Source of the DNA: Gentiana macrophylla
Lineage: Eukaryota > Streptophyta > Magnoliopsida > Gentianales > Gentianaceae
DNA: 64,000 bases
Assembly: GCA_026214975.1 (NCBI GenBank)
Contig: CM047810.1
Span: 95,310,316 to 95,374,315 of the forward strand
Direction of reading: 5' to 3'
Shown: positions 46,399-58,320 of the stretch, piece by piece
How positions within the stretch are numbered: the first letter of the stretch is position 1
How the letters are laid out: the number at the start of each line of letters is the position of its first letter
Notes under the pieces: generated by a model
The model's database searches: none
Told to the model about the DNA's origin: nothing
The model's input: the letters and a program-made list of their open reading frames with translations, nothing else
Made by a program: the position numbers and the translations under genes

Positions 46399-48226
46399 TG
46401 TGTCCTAAACCCAACCGGGTTGGACCGGATCCGACTGGGTCGGGTCGTTTACAGTCTATTTTAGTTCATGTAATAACTTTATTATGATTAATAAAAGCAC
46501 TTTTGTTATTATATATTGTTTATCTTCATATTATTGGTTGTATATATATAGTAATGTCCCTAGTGTCAAACTGTGATAGAAAAACCATGATAGTGATTAT
46601 GGTTGATGAGCTCTCTAAGCACTTTAACAAGTTTGATACTTAAATGTCTCTAGTCGTATGTACTGTCAAATGGGACATTGATAGTATGATTAGACTAGCA
46701 CGTATTGGATGTCTTCTATCTTATAGAAGGTAGGGATAGATCTCATATATCGAAGTGTAGAGACACTTGGACTGTACGTGAACATGTATTAGAGAATGCG
46801 TACATTAGACTGACCCACTTACATTAAGTGTCACACTATGTGGTAGTTGTGTAATTATCCTTTAGACCGGAGTCTTCATGGCATCACGGTGTGGATTATC
46901 ATGCTTTGACACTATAGAGATTTCCCTTATCCACAGGGCGATCATGCGGTAGTGATTGAGTGTGATATTGAAGCATGCAGAGTATATATGTTTGGTCGTC
47001 CGGGAATCGCGTATCCTATGATTGGGATTGAATATCCGAAATGGCCTTCTTATAAGGAATGTCTAGCTCTCGAGAATCTTTGCAAAGTGGGAGTAAATGT
47101 GTTACTCCGAGAGAGCATGATATCCAGATTATAAGATACGTTAATGTATTGACACTAGAGATACGATTGTATGTATATTATTACAGCGGTAGGATTGTAA
47201 GTTACACGGTAACTGCTTCACATGAAAGGTAGTAGTCATTGCATTTGACTCTTCCGATGATTGGGGGTCACGGTGTGTTGCTAGACGCTATCCCGGGATC
47301 GTTAGGCATAAAAGGGCATTTTCGTAATTTTCACTTTATGTCTACCGCCAACATATTCGGAAGCCTATCGGGTCACACACATATGAACATCGAGTCGGAT
47401 TAAAATGCGGTTATAGTTGATAACCAAATAAGGAAAGTTTATCTCTAGACTATAAAGGTTATAATGGTAAATTAATATGGTGGTATTTATTTATTATGAA
47501 TAAATAAAAATACAAGATATTAATTATACATAATTATATTAATTAAAAAATATTCCGGATGCCATTTATTGGCAATATAGGGCGCCACATCTAGGTGTAT
47601 AAGATACACTTGGATTGTGCATTTTAATTAATGAGATTACCATAATATTAATATTGGATATTAATTGATTTTGGGAAAATAGATTTATGGTAATAAGATA
47701 AATATATTCAATATGAGATATTGGCAATATTTTGATTTTATATAATATAAGATATTATAATAAAAGAGATAAATCAATCTACGTGATTTTCCTTATTTTA
47801 TTGGGAAAAAGTTTTCTTCTCCTCCACTCTATTAGGGGCGCCCACTCACTATAAATAAGAGGTGGGTGTCAAGCTCTTTTGTACATCATAACTCCAAAAG
47901 CTAATAGTTCTTGAGTAAAAAGAGAGTTTCCAATAGAGAGTTAGAGATAGAGAGGAAAAAGGCCGGTCTAGCAGCCGGAGTTTTTCCGATAGCAATCCAT
48001 GGAGGATTCCGGCGAGGAGTTCGTGTTGATATCGATAGAGGCCAGATGCGTGGATGGCTTGCGCACTATACTACTCTCCGTAGACGGTCAAAGCGACGAT
48101 CTTGTAGATCATCCTAGGTATATTCCGTCAAACTACTTAGCGTATTTATTGCATTAAACGAAGACGATCTCGAAAAAGGAAATCAAATTTTAAATTCCGC
48201 TGCGTTAAACTAGTGATTTCCTAACA
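46399..48226 (+). mobile_element. Solo LTR inserted in El5 gag
   Basis: 1828 bp with TGTGTCCTAA..TTTCCTAACA ends that interrupt the El5 gag frame between METG (48227 side) and QHEHVMKFL (46398 side). TATA-like 'cactataaataagagg' near 47848 and the 'ccgctgcgttaaac' end motif support + orientation; the end resembles El4 LTRs ('gcagcggaat'). I do not find a clean 5-bp duplication. Small frames inside (46952-47134, 47911-48117) have no recognisable family. Confidence 0.72.
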
Positions 48227-48748
48227 ATCCAGTCTCCATATGATCCATTAGTGTGCTAATTACATTGCAGTGACATTGAGGATCACAAGGACAAACTGAC
48301 ACAGGCCTGATAGTCTTGATTTCTTCCCAGAGAACCATCAATTTTGTGAAATATTTATTGACAGAATCAATACCTTGCTTCAGCAGATGCATCTCTTCAA
48401 GAAGATCTGAGAGCCTCAAGGCATCAACATTAGAAAATCTAGCTGCAAGATTCTTCCAAACTGCATGTGCACTCTAAAAGTACATCAAACTTTGGGCACT
48501 GGTGTTCTCTACAAAATTCAAGATCCATGATTTCACAATTGTATCAAATTGTCTCCATGCATGAAAATCTGCTGAATCTGCTTCTGGCCTTTTTATTGTG
48601 CCCTCTACGAAGCCAATTTTATTTTTGGTGATTAAAACCATCTCCATAGAAATTTTCCATGGATTATAGGTGTTGCCATTCATCAATGGCTGAACAAGAA
48701 CCAGAGACAAATTCTCATTAGGATGAACATAGAATGGACTGAAGGGGC
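48227..48748 (-). pseudogene. El5 gag N-terminal part
   Basis: Reads from the truncation point as SPFSPFYVHPNENLSLVLVQ, NPWKISMEMVLITKNKIGFV and FHAWRQFDTIVKSWILN, the UBN2/Retrotran_gag_3-type copia gag. It then crosses an in-frame TAG (48474-48476) into SDLLEEMHLLKQG and YFTKLMVLWEEI. No start codon is retained. Confidence 0.88.
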
Positions 48749-51172
48749 TTAATTTATATCAAATTTTACTAGTCAAAATGTCTAACCGAGGATACATTTG
48801 TTGAGCGTAGATGCAACAGCTTATGAATCTGCTATGGTTTGTGATGTGTTGGATCATGGATGATCTAAGTAACTGTAGGTGTTACTGCAAAACTGTGAGG
48901 ATGTCACTATGAGATGTTACTACAAAACTGTGAGGTGTTACTGCAGAACTATGATGGTGTTACGACAAAACTGTGAGTGTGTTACTGCAAAACTGTGAGG
49001 TGTTGCTGTAGGTGTCTCTGTGAAACTCTGCTAGTGTCACCGTGAAACCAAGGTGTTATTGTGCAGTGTCATTATGAAACTAAGGTGTTGCTGTGACTGT
49101 CACTGCAAGCACTGTGACTGAAGTAAGGTGTTGTTGTGGTGTCACTGCAAACGATGTGACAGTCATGATGACATAATTTTTTTTTCGGGTTCCATATTTT
49201 TTAGGAAATAATAATTTTGTGGTAATCATTTACACGGATTACGGGACGCCTATATTCGTATAAGTGATTATGGATTATATGATGTTATAAAATTATTATT
49301 GGTGAATGAGAAATATTTATTAATGATGAGGATATATGTTGGAGAAAAAGCCCTTTTTGAAGGGTTGAATGGTCAAATTTAGCGCTAATTACGGATAGGC
49401 TCCGATGTATGTCATCAAGATTTAATGATATCATTAAATACTCCATACGGAGTAGTTGATGATGGGCTTTTGAATCACTCGATTTAGATATCGGGTGAAT
49501 GAGAAATTAATGGATAAAGTTGGTAGAAATATGTAGGAGATGGGAGTTGAAGGGAGGACCTCACCCCATTCTCCCACATTGGAAATTTGAGTGTTGGGAG
49601 CTCTAGTGATAAGAGCTAGTGTGTCTCTTATGGATGAGCCCCAAGGGGCAAGGCACTTTTGTGCAGGATGGAGGACTTAGATCATTCCACAGGCGCGCGC
49701 CGCGGCCGCCGCCGTCCGTCCGGCTCGGCTTGTGCTCGAGCTCGAGCTCGGTTCGGATGTTACTATTAATTTTTTGGACAAAATTTCTTTATGAGATTAA
49801 CCATAAAATTAATTTTGGAATGTGATTGTGTCATTCGACCAATCAAAATTCAGGAACACGTGATCCGACCAATCAAAAGTGAAGATTGGGGTCGGCCAAA
49901 GCACCAACAAGCCCCAATGGCTTTTCCTTTCTTGAGGGAAAAGTCGGCCATGACTTTTTCAAGGGGAAAAGTTTGATGATGTGTTTCGGCCAATCATATT
50001 TGAGCATTGGCTCCTCCTCTCCACTATATAAAGAACCCCATGGATGAAAGTTTAAGATCGAATTTTCTCTTGTGTCTTTCCACCACAAAGAGTCAGTCAT
50101 ACAGATCTAGATATTGAGCCGAAGAGAAGTCGGAGCACTATGTAAGTTCACCGGAGCTCGGGTTTTTGAAGTGCCTCTAAATCCAAGACGAAAGCCGTTG
50201 TATCTTGGGAGACAGTTGCTACTACCGTGGGCACCATACCGGAGCAATTTGTGTTAAGGAAAGAGTACCATACTCGCCTCGGTTTGTCATTTATTTATGC
50301 ATCGTACTTCACTTTCCTTTATTTTCAAGTCAGCTCTGTACTGTGATAGCTTAATTTTTAGATCTAAATTGTAAGAGCCTTATTTCATTAGATCTATCGT
50401 GTAGTTGTGTTATTTTATTAGATCTACACCGTAGTTGCTTTAATTTGTTAGATCTACAAAATAAAATAATATTGTTTTGGTAGGATGTGACTATTAAATA
50501 AAGAAAGGGAAGTGTACTTTGCTAAACAATTGTATTGTTTCAATTAGAACACTTTGTCATCTATAAATATATCATAAGTTCCATGCAAATGGTCATACAA
50601 AATTTTCATCTCTTTGCATACACAATATTCTGCATAATAAAATAGCATTTGTGTTCATTTTGAGTCAAAAAAAGATGAGATATCAAGGCCGGATCAGTTC
50701 GTTGCTTGTTCACATCTAAATGTAAGACTAGAACAAGGTAGACTTTTGTATCTTGAGAGACATCTTTCCATATCCGTGTACACATAGTCTGGGCAATAAT
50801 GGTTTAAGGAAATAGTTCTAAACTTGACTCAGTCTGAATAAGTTTCCGTTTTACTCTTGTTTTATGCATTTTTTTGTTTTGTTTCAAATGTGTTGCCGTA
50901 ATTTTATGTGAATAAAGTTCATTCTTCTTATGTATTCATCTTGATTGGAAATATGTTTCTACAAGTTTATGTTACTCGATTTCAGAAAAATTAGCAAACC
51001 GGTACTACACTACTAATCTTCCCAACAATCTTAAGACGTTATTCGTTCCTGGTTTGGTAGTCTGAACATGTTTATGTGCAAACTTCTTTGTAAATTCATT
51101 TTACTTGTTGTGTGCATTCCAAAACATGTTCAACGTTGTAATGGTTTAATTTTCTGAAGTAGAATCAGAAAA
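48749..51172 (+). repeat. Dispersed repeat S, copy S2
   Basis: Aligns with S1 from 'ttaatttatatcaaatttta' to 'gtagaatcagaaa'. The minisatellite is at 48868-49168. The segment equivalent to about 17336-17560 is replaced by the solo LTR at 49337-50458. S2 follows R3 as S1 follows R2. 51173-51341 is AT-rich without features. Confidence 0.7.
49337..50458 (+). mobile_element. Solo LTR in S2 (likely copia-type)
   Basis: Candidate TG..CA unit from TGTTGGAGAAAAAGCC to TAGATCTACA, absent from S1. TATA-like 'ccactatataaag' at about 50021-50033. U5 has 'ttgtatcttgggagacagttg' near 50199, the same block as in S. A CpG-rich stretch with GGCG-CG-CGCC lies at 49692-49701. Flanks ATATA and AAATA match only in part, so the right border is uncertain by some tens of bases. 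Confidence 0.55.
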
Positions 51173-51341
51173 TGATTTGGAGAAAAATTTGAAGCAGGAA
51201 ATTTTATGTCATATACGTTTGTCGTGTATAAGATTTGCAAATTTGTTTACTACAACATCATTTATGTTATAAATTGATTCTGTAAGTTGTACAAAATGTT
51301 GTTTCAATTCTGGGAAAATTAAAACAAGTACATGATAGTAT

Positions 51342-53547
51342 TGTTGGGTAAATTATCAATCTAGCATGTTGTTTAACACATAATTCAAGCAAAAACGAAA
51401 CAAGAATTAGGACAGAAAACTTATTGACTGAGGCGGGTGTAGCACTCTGTCCTTAAGACGCTTTTGCCCCGATTATGTGCACACGGTAATGGCAATCGTC
51501 TCCCAAAATACAACAGTCATTCTTTCTTCGAGTTGTTGCACTTCAATGAGAAGAAGACGGCGAACCGATCATGTTCCATAAATCTCTTATTGACTCGAAA
51601 ATACATGCAAAGTATTTGGATGAGTATTTGAAAGCATTTGGCCAGAATTTTGTCTAAGGAAAACATATAAAATCTACATCCTTTTGATGACGGTCAAAAT
51701 ATACCCGTAAAAGTCATCAACATTATCCTTAAATCGAGCCTAATAATATATATTTTATATTAAATCACATGTTTATATTTATTATTTAATGTTATGTGAT
51801 TTATAAAATATAATTTGGTATTTATCCGTTTTTATTATTTAAATATGATTTATTTTGGGATAATTATTTATTTTGCAGATTGAGATAATTTTTGGGAGAT
51901 AATTATAAATGGAAGAATCAAATTACAAGATAAATTCAAGCAAATCCGGATGCATTGAAGATAGAGATCGGATAAGCACGAAAAGATGAGTAAGACATGA
52001 CAAGCGCCAGCAAGCCAATCCAAAGGATTGGCGCCGCCTTTGGGGACGCATGAAGGGGGCGAGATTGCCCTTATCCGAAGATCGGCCGGGAATTATCCTA
52101 ACGCATTTTCAAATTTGTTTTGGATTTAGGAAACCTATTTCAGATCGGTTTGGGTTATCCCATGCAAATTTTTACTCCTATATATTTGTACACACCTTAC
52201 ACACACCACACACACATATACACAATTCATAATAAAATTCTCGGTTTTTCTGAAAGAGCAGTTTTTTACAAGATTCTGCAATTATGTAAGCTCTTGTATT
52301 TATTTCCTCTTAATTCTTTATAATTAATTCCCCCAATTATTATTTATCGTTTTAGATTGTTATTTCTTAGTTAAATGATGTCGATTTAGGATTACGACGT
52401 GAGGCAGTGGGGATTCCACACGCCGCCGTCTATGTCTTGACGATCTATGTATGATTTTATTTTGATTTATAATCGTGTTTCTAGTAGATATATATAATTG
52501 CTTTATGAGCTTCTATTTTATCCGATAAGTATAGAGAAACGCTAAGATTTAGTTTTTCGCTGAGTCAGTCTAGCCACGTCTTTATGGTGTGATTGTCCAC
52601 TTAGAATTTCTTATCTTAGTAAGTATGGCTACGGCTACGTTGCTCGTCTGTTTTAATTAAAACGTGTAGTGAGGAAATACCAATATAATACTCCTAGGTC
52701 GGCTCATGAATTGATCTTTCGGGACTTTCAATGAGATCTAGATACGTGTTATATTAGGAATTGCGCGCGACTGATTATCGTAAATCGTAGATTAACATGT
52801 TACCTAAAAAGTTAGTGTTAATGGGACGGAGACTGATGCGATCGCTTAGGAAGTACGCCTAACCACAGGAATGTTGCCAAGGTGAGGAATACGGTTAATA
52901 TCGGCATCCCTAGTTTTGTAAGCGTGCGAGTTATATGAGATGGAGGCCTAAAAAGCGAAGTCACGTAATGTAGCATAGTGATCTAGATGGCCTACCCGGA
53001 GCTAGATCTAGTATAGGGGATGACTCCCATAGCCAATATAAAATAAATACGAATCGGGTTAATAGTTAGTGAGTCTAGTTTAATTATATATAATCTCTAG
53101 ATCCAAACGATAATGTAATAATTGGGGAGGTTAATTATGTTGTATTTATTTGTATTGTGTCGAGTCGTGTCAATTTATCTTTTCTTGTCCTTTGTTGGTC
53201 ATAGACCGTTTTTATGTGCTTGACGTGCTTAATTAATTATTTATAGAATGACCCACAATTTGGTTCCCTGTGGGATCGACCTTGATTCGCTATAGCTGTA
53301 CTACGATGGACCTAGTCCTCTTGTTAGTATTGGTTTATAGTGGTCAAGTATTTTAATTTCACTTGATCTACGTCATCACCTTTTCATTGTAGTGACGGAA
53401 TTTATAGGAGAGAGATGTCCGGTCATTTAACTGTTGCAATCTTTCACCGAAAGGATACAACCTCTTACGGGGGGTTGTAACCTTTCACCGAACCGATGCG
53501 ACCCTCCATCATTTCAGCATTAATTTTTTAATTCAAATTCTCCAACA
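51342..53547 (-). repeat. El6 3' LTR, interrupted
   Basis: TGTTGGGTAAAT..TTCTCCAACA, followed by the minus-strand purine tract 'catgtgggggat' at 53548-53560. Without the nested solo LTR it is about 507 bp. Its U5 (51420-51620, minus strand) contains the 'ttgtattttgggagacgattgcc' block found in S. Confidence 0.78.
51685..53378 (+). mobile_element. Gypsy (Athila/TAT-like) solo LTR
   Basis: 1694 bp with TGATGACGGTC..TACGTCATCA ends and the duplication CCTTT on both sides (51680-51684, 53379-53383). TATA-like 'ctcctatatatttg' near 52172. The 3' part contains 'ttggttccctgtgggatcgacc' (53259-53280), a block usual near the end of Athila/TAT LTRs; this lineage call is from memory of the family. Non-coding. 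Confidence 0.85.
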
Positions 53548-55350
53548 ATCCCCCACATGAATGAAATTAATGCAAATGCAAATGCAATGCAGACTCTGAA
53601 GAGATAACAGGCGGAAATCTGTTGCATCGGGCGAGGTGGTTTGTTGCCTTGAACCTTCCGTGGTAGAGTACCATCGGACATACTCGGCTAAGCAGTGAAC
53701 TAGGTCTTGAACTGCTCAGGCTTTGGTGCATGCCTAGACAATGATACCTACACAACAGATCTCCTAACATTCTCGAGGTTCTCATGGTTGTGTCCGTTTT
53801 GGCCCTGGAACACCTTGGTTTCAGAAAGTGTGTTAGAGAATTCAGCCCACAAATTCTCACAGAAGCGGCCCCACTTCCACTTTCATAGGTGACCTCCTAT
53901 AAAGAGTACTCCGCAATACCCCACTTGGCTTTACCAAGATATAGGAATCATTAAAAGCTTAATGCTCAACCTAACAAAATCACAGAAAGCACTTTTGTTT
54001 TTAACAGAATGGGTAAGTGCTAACTGTCCCTCATAACTTTGTTGTCCCTTTTTGAACCATGATCTTGGGATCTCCAGTCACTATGGTTGGGTTGCCATTA
54101 TAAGGGAACATGCGTAATAGGCTTAAGTCTCATCCCGTTTGTCAAAAAATTGACACCCGATCTCTAGCTAAACCTTTTAGAAGCGGATCCGCAAGATTCT
54201 CCTTCGACTTTAAACAATCGAGGAAATCAAACCATTAGAGATCAATTATTTAATGGTATTGTGTCTACGAAGTAAATATCTAGACTTACCATTATACATA
54301 CAACTTTTTCCCTTTCCTATAGCCTTTGATTATCACAGTGTATGCTAATATCAGCCACTACTTAGGCCAACATGGAATATCCACAAGTATATTTCTAAGC
54401 CATTCAACTTCTTCTCCACGCTAATCCAATGCTATAAACTCAGATTTCATCGTGAAATGAGCTATGCATGTCTGTTTTGAGAATTTCCGGGACACCGCAC
54501 CACCACCAATAGTAAATACACATCCACTATTGGATTTTGAGTCTTTATAGTCAGATATCCACCTAGATATCTTGTATACCATATTCCGAGGTTCATTGTA
54601 AACTTCAAATATCTTACCATCTAGTCAAAGGCTATAGATTGAACTTGAACCTTCTTTCTCCTTGTCTTTTTAAGGAAAGATCTCATCAACAAATACAACA
54701 TTCCATTCATCAGTGATCACATTTTAATATGCATCAGGAATGTCTAACTTGTGCACCAGAAACCAATACACTATTGTTATTACACATACAAAGAATGTGC
54801 AATTCTTTGTTTCAGTCCCTTGTCTTGACTTACTTTGCTTTAGGTATTTCAACCTTTTCCAAGCACTCGCACAATTCCAGGAATTTATAGGTAGGCTTGT
54901 AGCCTTTCCACTATTCCATGGTGGAATTCCGTTGAGAATAACAATTGTTGATAGAATTAACTCCCCACAGTTCTGGATAAATCCGAACTAATCAACATGA
55001 CACTCGTCCAATGGTGTGTATCATGCAATGGTTTAATGAATGATGTTGGTACAAGAACAAAACTCATTAAACTGTGCATCTTACTCTCCACCTTGATCAC
55101 TACGAATTGTCTTAAATCCTTTGTCAAATTGATTCTCAACTTCAAAGGCCTCATCTTTGTTTTACAGCAGATAGACATAATATTATCTCGTGCTATCATT
55201 GATTAATATAATAGAACACTTTTGCTACATTTAGTTTGCACTAACTTTAAATCACATATATTACGTATGTTCACACAAGTGTATACATAGCATCAATTTA
55301 AAGTAATCAACATATGCTATTTATATCACGCACATCAGTGTGAATCCAAC
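53548..55350 (-). pseudogene. Copia element El6, decayed internal region
   Basis: Heavily degraded minus-strand pol. RNase H remains read [20 protein letters not shown] and [15 protein letters not shown] around 54410-54600. Integrase remains around 54870-55200 include an IRSDQGGEY-like stretch in broken frame, and 55325-55350 reads like WIHTDV. The reverse transcriptase between them has been lost or compressed (54600-54870). No 5' LTR is found. Probably the SIRE/Maximus-type lineage; confidence in that is low. Confidence 0.75.
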
Positions 55351-55497
55351 TTTTAATTGAGAAGACATCCGTACCTTTGAAAGCAACCATCAACAGTCAA
55401 AGTCACTTGCATAATTATATCACTGTGGAAAAGAAAATGTCATTCTAAAATCAGAGCATTACCATGCATCATAAAGTCAAGAGAACACATCCAAAAT

Positions 55498-56228
55498 GGG
55501 TCGTTCTACAGAAGAGATTTCTAATAGTGAATCATCGACGTGGCAGGATCTGGGCCCCATGATCAGGCGGCCCAACCTTACCCAACCAAGCCAGCAGCCA
55601 TTGCGCCAGCCTAATGCACCATGGGCAAAGACATATATGCCTCGCTTATAAAAAAAAAAAAAAAAAAACTATAAAAGGCCCAATATTTATTAAAAAAAAA
55701 AGCCCAATAAAAAGGCCAAATTATTTTTTTTTTAAAAACCCAATAAAAGGCCCCATAAAGACGGAGTTTTTCAAAAGTGTTTAATAATAAACTCCATCTT
55801 CAAGACGACGACTCGCTAACGCTTGAATGAGTTGGCCATAATATCGATTGAGCGGAAATCGGTTGATGAAATTGACGATTATACTTTGATTAGTGATTTC
55901 GCATCCAAATGTGCTTCAAGAAGCGTTGTTGAATTGTTGAATACTTGAATTAATATTTAGTAATATGTATATATATATATATGTATGTTTTGGGTATGAA
56001 AATGATGAAATGAATTTGAATACTAGAAAAAAATCATTTTTCGGTCGAATTTTTTTTTGTTAATAGGCCTATTTTTTTCTCCGCCTAAGGCCTCTCAAAA
56101 CGTAGGACCGCCCCGCATTACGCTTTTACGAAATGGAATACACGCCATGTCCGTGTGTGAAAATTGTGTGGTCCAAATGCTGCCACGTAGACAGTTCCTT
56201 AGTAGGAAATCCCTAGGATAGAATTTTC
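55498..56228. mobile_element. Mutator-like element carrying a hAT gene fragment (Pack-MULE candidate)
   Basis: 731 bp flanked by the 10-bp direct repeat CATCCAAAAT (55488-55497, 56229-56238). The terminal inverted repeats are about 50 bp and imperfect, best around ACGTGGCAGGATCTGGGCC on the left versus ACGTGGCAGCATTTGGACC read from the right. Both ends match the MITE at 1457-1629. The interior holds A-rich runs (55647-55735), the hAT-like fragment and a short TA repeat. It has no Mutator transposase, so it is non-autonomous. Confidence 0.75.
55785..55948 (+). pseudogene. hAT-family (ZMYM1/TTF-like) transposase 3'-end fragment
   Basis: Translation gives SIFKTTTR, an in-frame TAA at 55817, then RLNELAIISIERKSVDEI and LISDFASKCASRS to a TGA at 55946-55948. 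The ERLNxLAxLSIE..(x)..LINDFA pattern is the C-terminal tail just after the hAT dimerisation domain in plant ZMYM1-like hAT-derived proteins. Only the last 50 or so residues plus putative 3' UTR are present. Whether it was captured by the surrounding Mutator-like element or was already at the site is inference; the element's inverted repeats enclose it. Confidence 0.65.
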
Positions 56229-56238
56229 CATCCAAAAT

Positions 56239-56727
56239 ATGCATGTGTAGTGTTTAAAATTCAAAACATACACATTCGATGTTTTATTTCCCGACATATA
56301 TCTTAATACATGGTACATTTTTGCATCAAAATTAGAAGCAATTATTTACACGTATGAACATGTATAGTGTCTTCTCAATCATCACCATTGTACCGTCACA
56401 TAGCATTAAAACTAGAAAAACTAACCTCATGACCTTTGTATATTTATTGGCAAGATTATATCTCTTCTGAACAATCATGCAATCATGCAAGCAATCTAAT
56501 CGGACCATGCAGTTATATACTTTTATAGACATCCGTCAACTTCACATCTTGTATATATACAGTACCTTTTATGATAATTAAAAGGCCATACGAATTTAAG
56601 ACCAACTTTCAAATAAACCATGCCAATTAAGGCCATTGTTAATTATGTTGTCTAAAGAAAAAAACGAGTTTACTGTTTCGACAAACCATGTACAATATAT
56701 AACAATATTGACACGGATGTTATGTGA
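56239..56727. other. AT-rich spacer, nothing recognised
   Basis: No frame or repeat of note between the Mutator-like element and El7. Confidence 0.5.
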
Positions 56728-56732
56728 TCTCA

Positions 56733-57482
56733 TGTTGGTGATTTAAGTATAATCACAAGCCGTTGAGGTAATCGGGGTTTAGTACAAGGATGGATATACT
56801 CGTAACACTTAATTATAAGTTTGGAGGTGCGGAGTGCACGCTTATATAAGTGTATATGAATATACGGATGGAAAATAAGCAAGTATAGTTCGAGAAAATC
56901 ACTTAAAGGACCAGAAAACCAGTTAAAGGACCAAAAATCAGGTTTTGGTGAAACAGAGTGACAGGCGCCCGCCTGTGGAACTTCAGCATGCCTAAAAGTT
57001 GAACAGAAAGTTTGGCGGTTTTCTGATGATCACAGGCTGGCCACAGGCGCCCGCCTGTGGCCCGAAAACTGATTTTAGGTACCTCTTGGTCTTTTTTAAG
57101 TGGTTATAACCAAGTGATACCTTTTCACCTAGGTTGTAACCTTAAAATACGAACTTGTAACTTATTTCTCTGCAATCCAAGTACTATAAAAAGGTCTTTT
57201 TACATTGTTGAACAAAGATAGAACAAATGTATGCATCCTTGATCAAGTCAAAAACATCTAAACACTACAGAGTAATCTTTTGATCTATTTTGTCCTAGAC
57301 AAAAGGCAAGGCTCTCAGTCTGTATCTCACTTAAATTATTCGTGATACTCCGGACAAGTTAGGGGTCGAATAAATTTAAGAAGGACAAACGATATACGCG
57401 TGGCTCGCGAGGATCCGTTCTTCATAAAATTTTGCAGTTTTCAAAGCATTGGTGATCAATCAAGACCCTCAAAAGTACAACA
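56733..57482 (+). repeat. El7 5' LTR
   Basis: Contains the palindromes ACAGGCG-CC-CGCCTGT (56961-56976) and CCACAGGCG-CC-CGCCTGTGG (57041-57060) and a TATA-like 'actataaaaagg' near 57183. Confidence 0.92.
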
Positions 57483-57510
57483 ATCTTCTTAAATTTATTG
57501 TTTTGATCAC

Positions 57511-58320
57511 AATGGTGAATGCAAAGGACATGATGATGAGTTTCGGGAAACTTGACAAGTTCGAAGGAGTTGATTTCAGGAGATGGCAAAGGAAGATGCA
57601 CTTCCTTTTGACGGCACTAAAAGTGGTTTATGTTTTGAGTACTGACATACCGGAGATCGATGATGATGCACCTTTGGAGGAAATGCGAAGGAGAAACAAG
57701 TGGGAAAATGATGACTACATATGTCGTGGTCATATCTTGAATGGTATGTGTGATTCGTTATTTGATATTTATCAACATCTTGCATCCGCTGAAAGAACTT
57801 TGGAATGCACTAGAAACCAAGTATTTGAATGAAGATGCATCCGCTAAAAGTTTCTAGTCGGTAATTTCATGAAGTACATGATGGTAGACACACACGATCA
57901 GTAATGGAACAATTTAACGAACTTCTACGCATACTAGGACAATTTGCACAACATAAGATGGAATTGGATGAGGCCATTTCAGTGTCTAGTATCATTGATA
58001 AGTTACCACCATCATGGAAAGATTTTAAGCATTTGTTAAAGCACAAAAAGGAAGAACTCTCCTTGGTTGAACTTGGTAGCCATCTGCGCATTGAGGAATC
58101 CTCTCAGGCGCAGAAGGGGGGTTAAAACCAAGGGCAAGGAAATTGATGAATCCACTTCCATTCATGTGATGAAGGTGGGAGAGTTCTAAAACTAACAAAG
58201 GGAAATATCATGGCAAGAAAAGAAAAAGTCAAATGACAAAGAATCCGGAAAAAAGGCCAAAAGGGCTGTTGGATTTGTGGTAAGACAGACACTACAAGGT
58301 GATTGCCGAGTTCGAAAGAA
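57511..58320 (+). pseudogene. El7 gag (frameshifted)
   Basis: Start ATG at 57511 (MVNAKDMMMSFGKLDKFEG), then FRRWQRKMHFLLTALKVVY, typical of copia gag. A frameshift near 57800-57880 leads into 57904-58125 with FNELLRILGQFAQHKMELD and IIDKLPPSWKDFKHLLKHK. The nucleocapsid knuckle begins CWICGKTD near 58268-58292 but a single-base loss breaks the H..C half. Gag would package element RNA. Confidence 0.88.

Larger units (their letters stand above)
42697..48748 (-). mobile_element. Copia-type element El5, internal region, 5'-truncated
   Basis: Minus-strand copia element with order gag, protease, integrase, reverse transcriptase, RNase H, 3' LTR. Its 3' LTR (32693-32915 plus 42602-42696) holds El4, and its gag holds a solo LTR (46399-48226). 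The 5' LTR and first gag codons are absent: at 48748 the gag frame runs directly into repeat S2. A deletion spanning the element's start and the R-S linker explains this. Proteins differ clearly from El1/El2, so it is another copia family. Confidence 0.9.

Noticed and set aside
55640..55735. A-rich runs as the poly(A) tail of a retrogene
   Set aside because: They precede the hAT-like fragment in its own orientation and alternate with 'ggcccaataaa' units, so they are local low-complexity DNA rather than a 3' tail.
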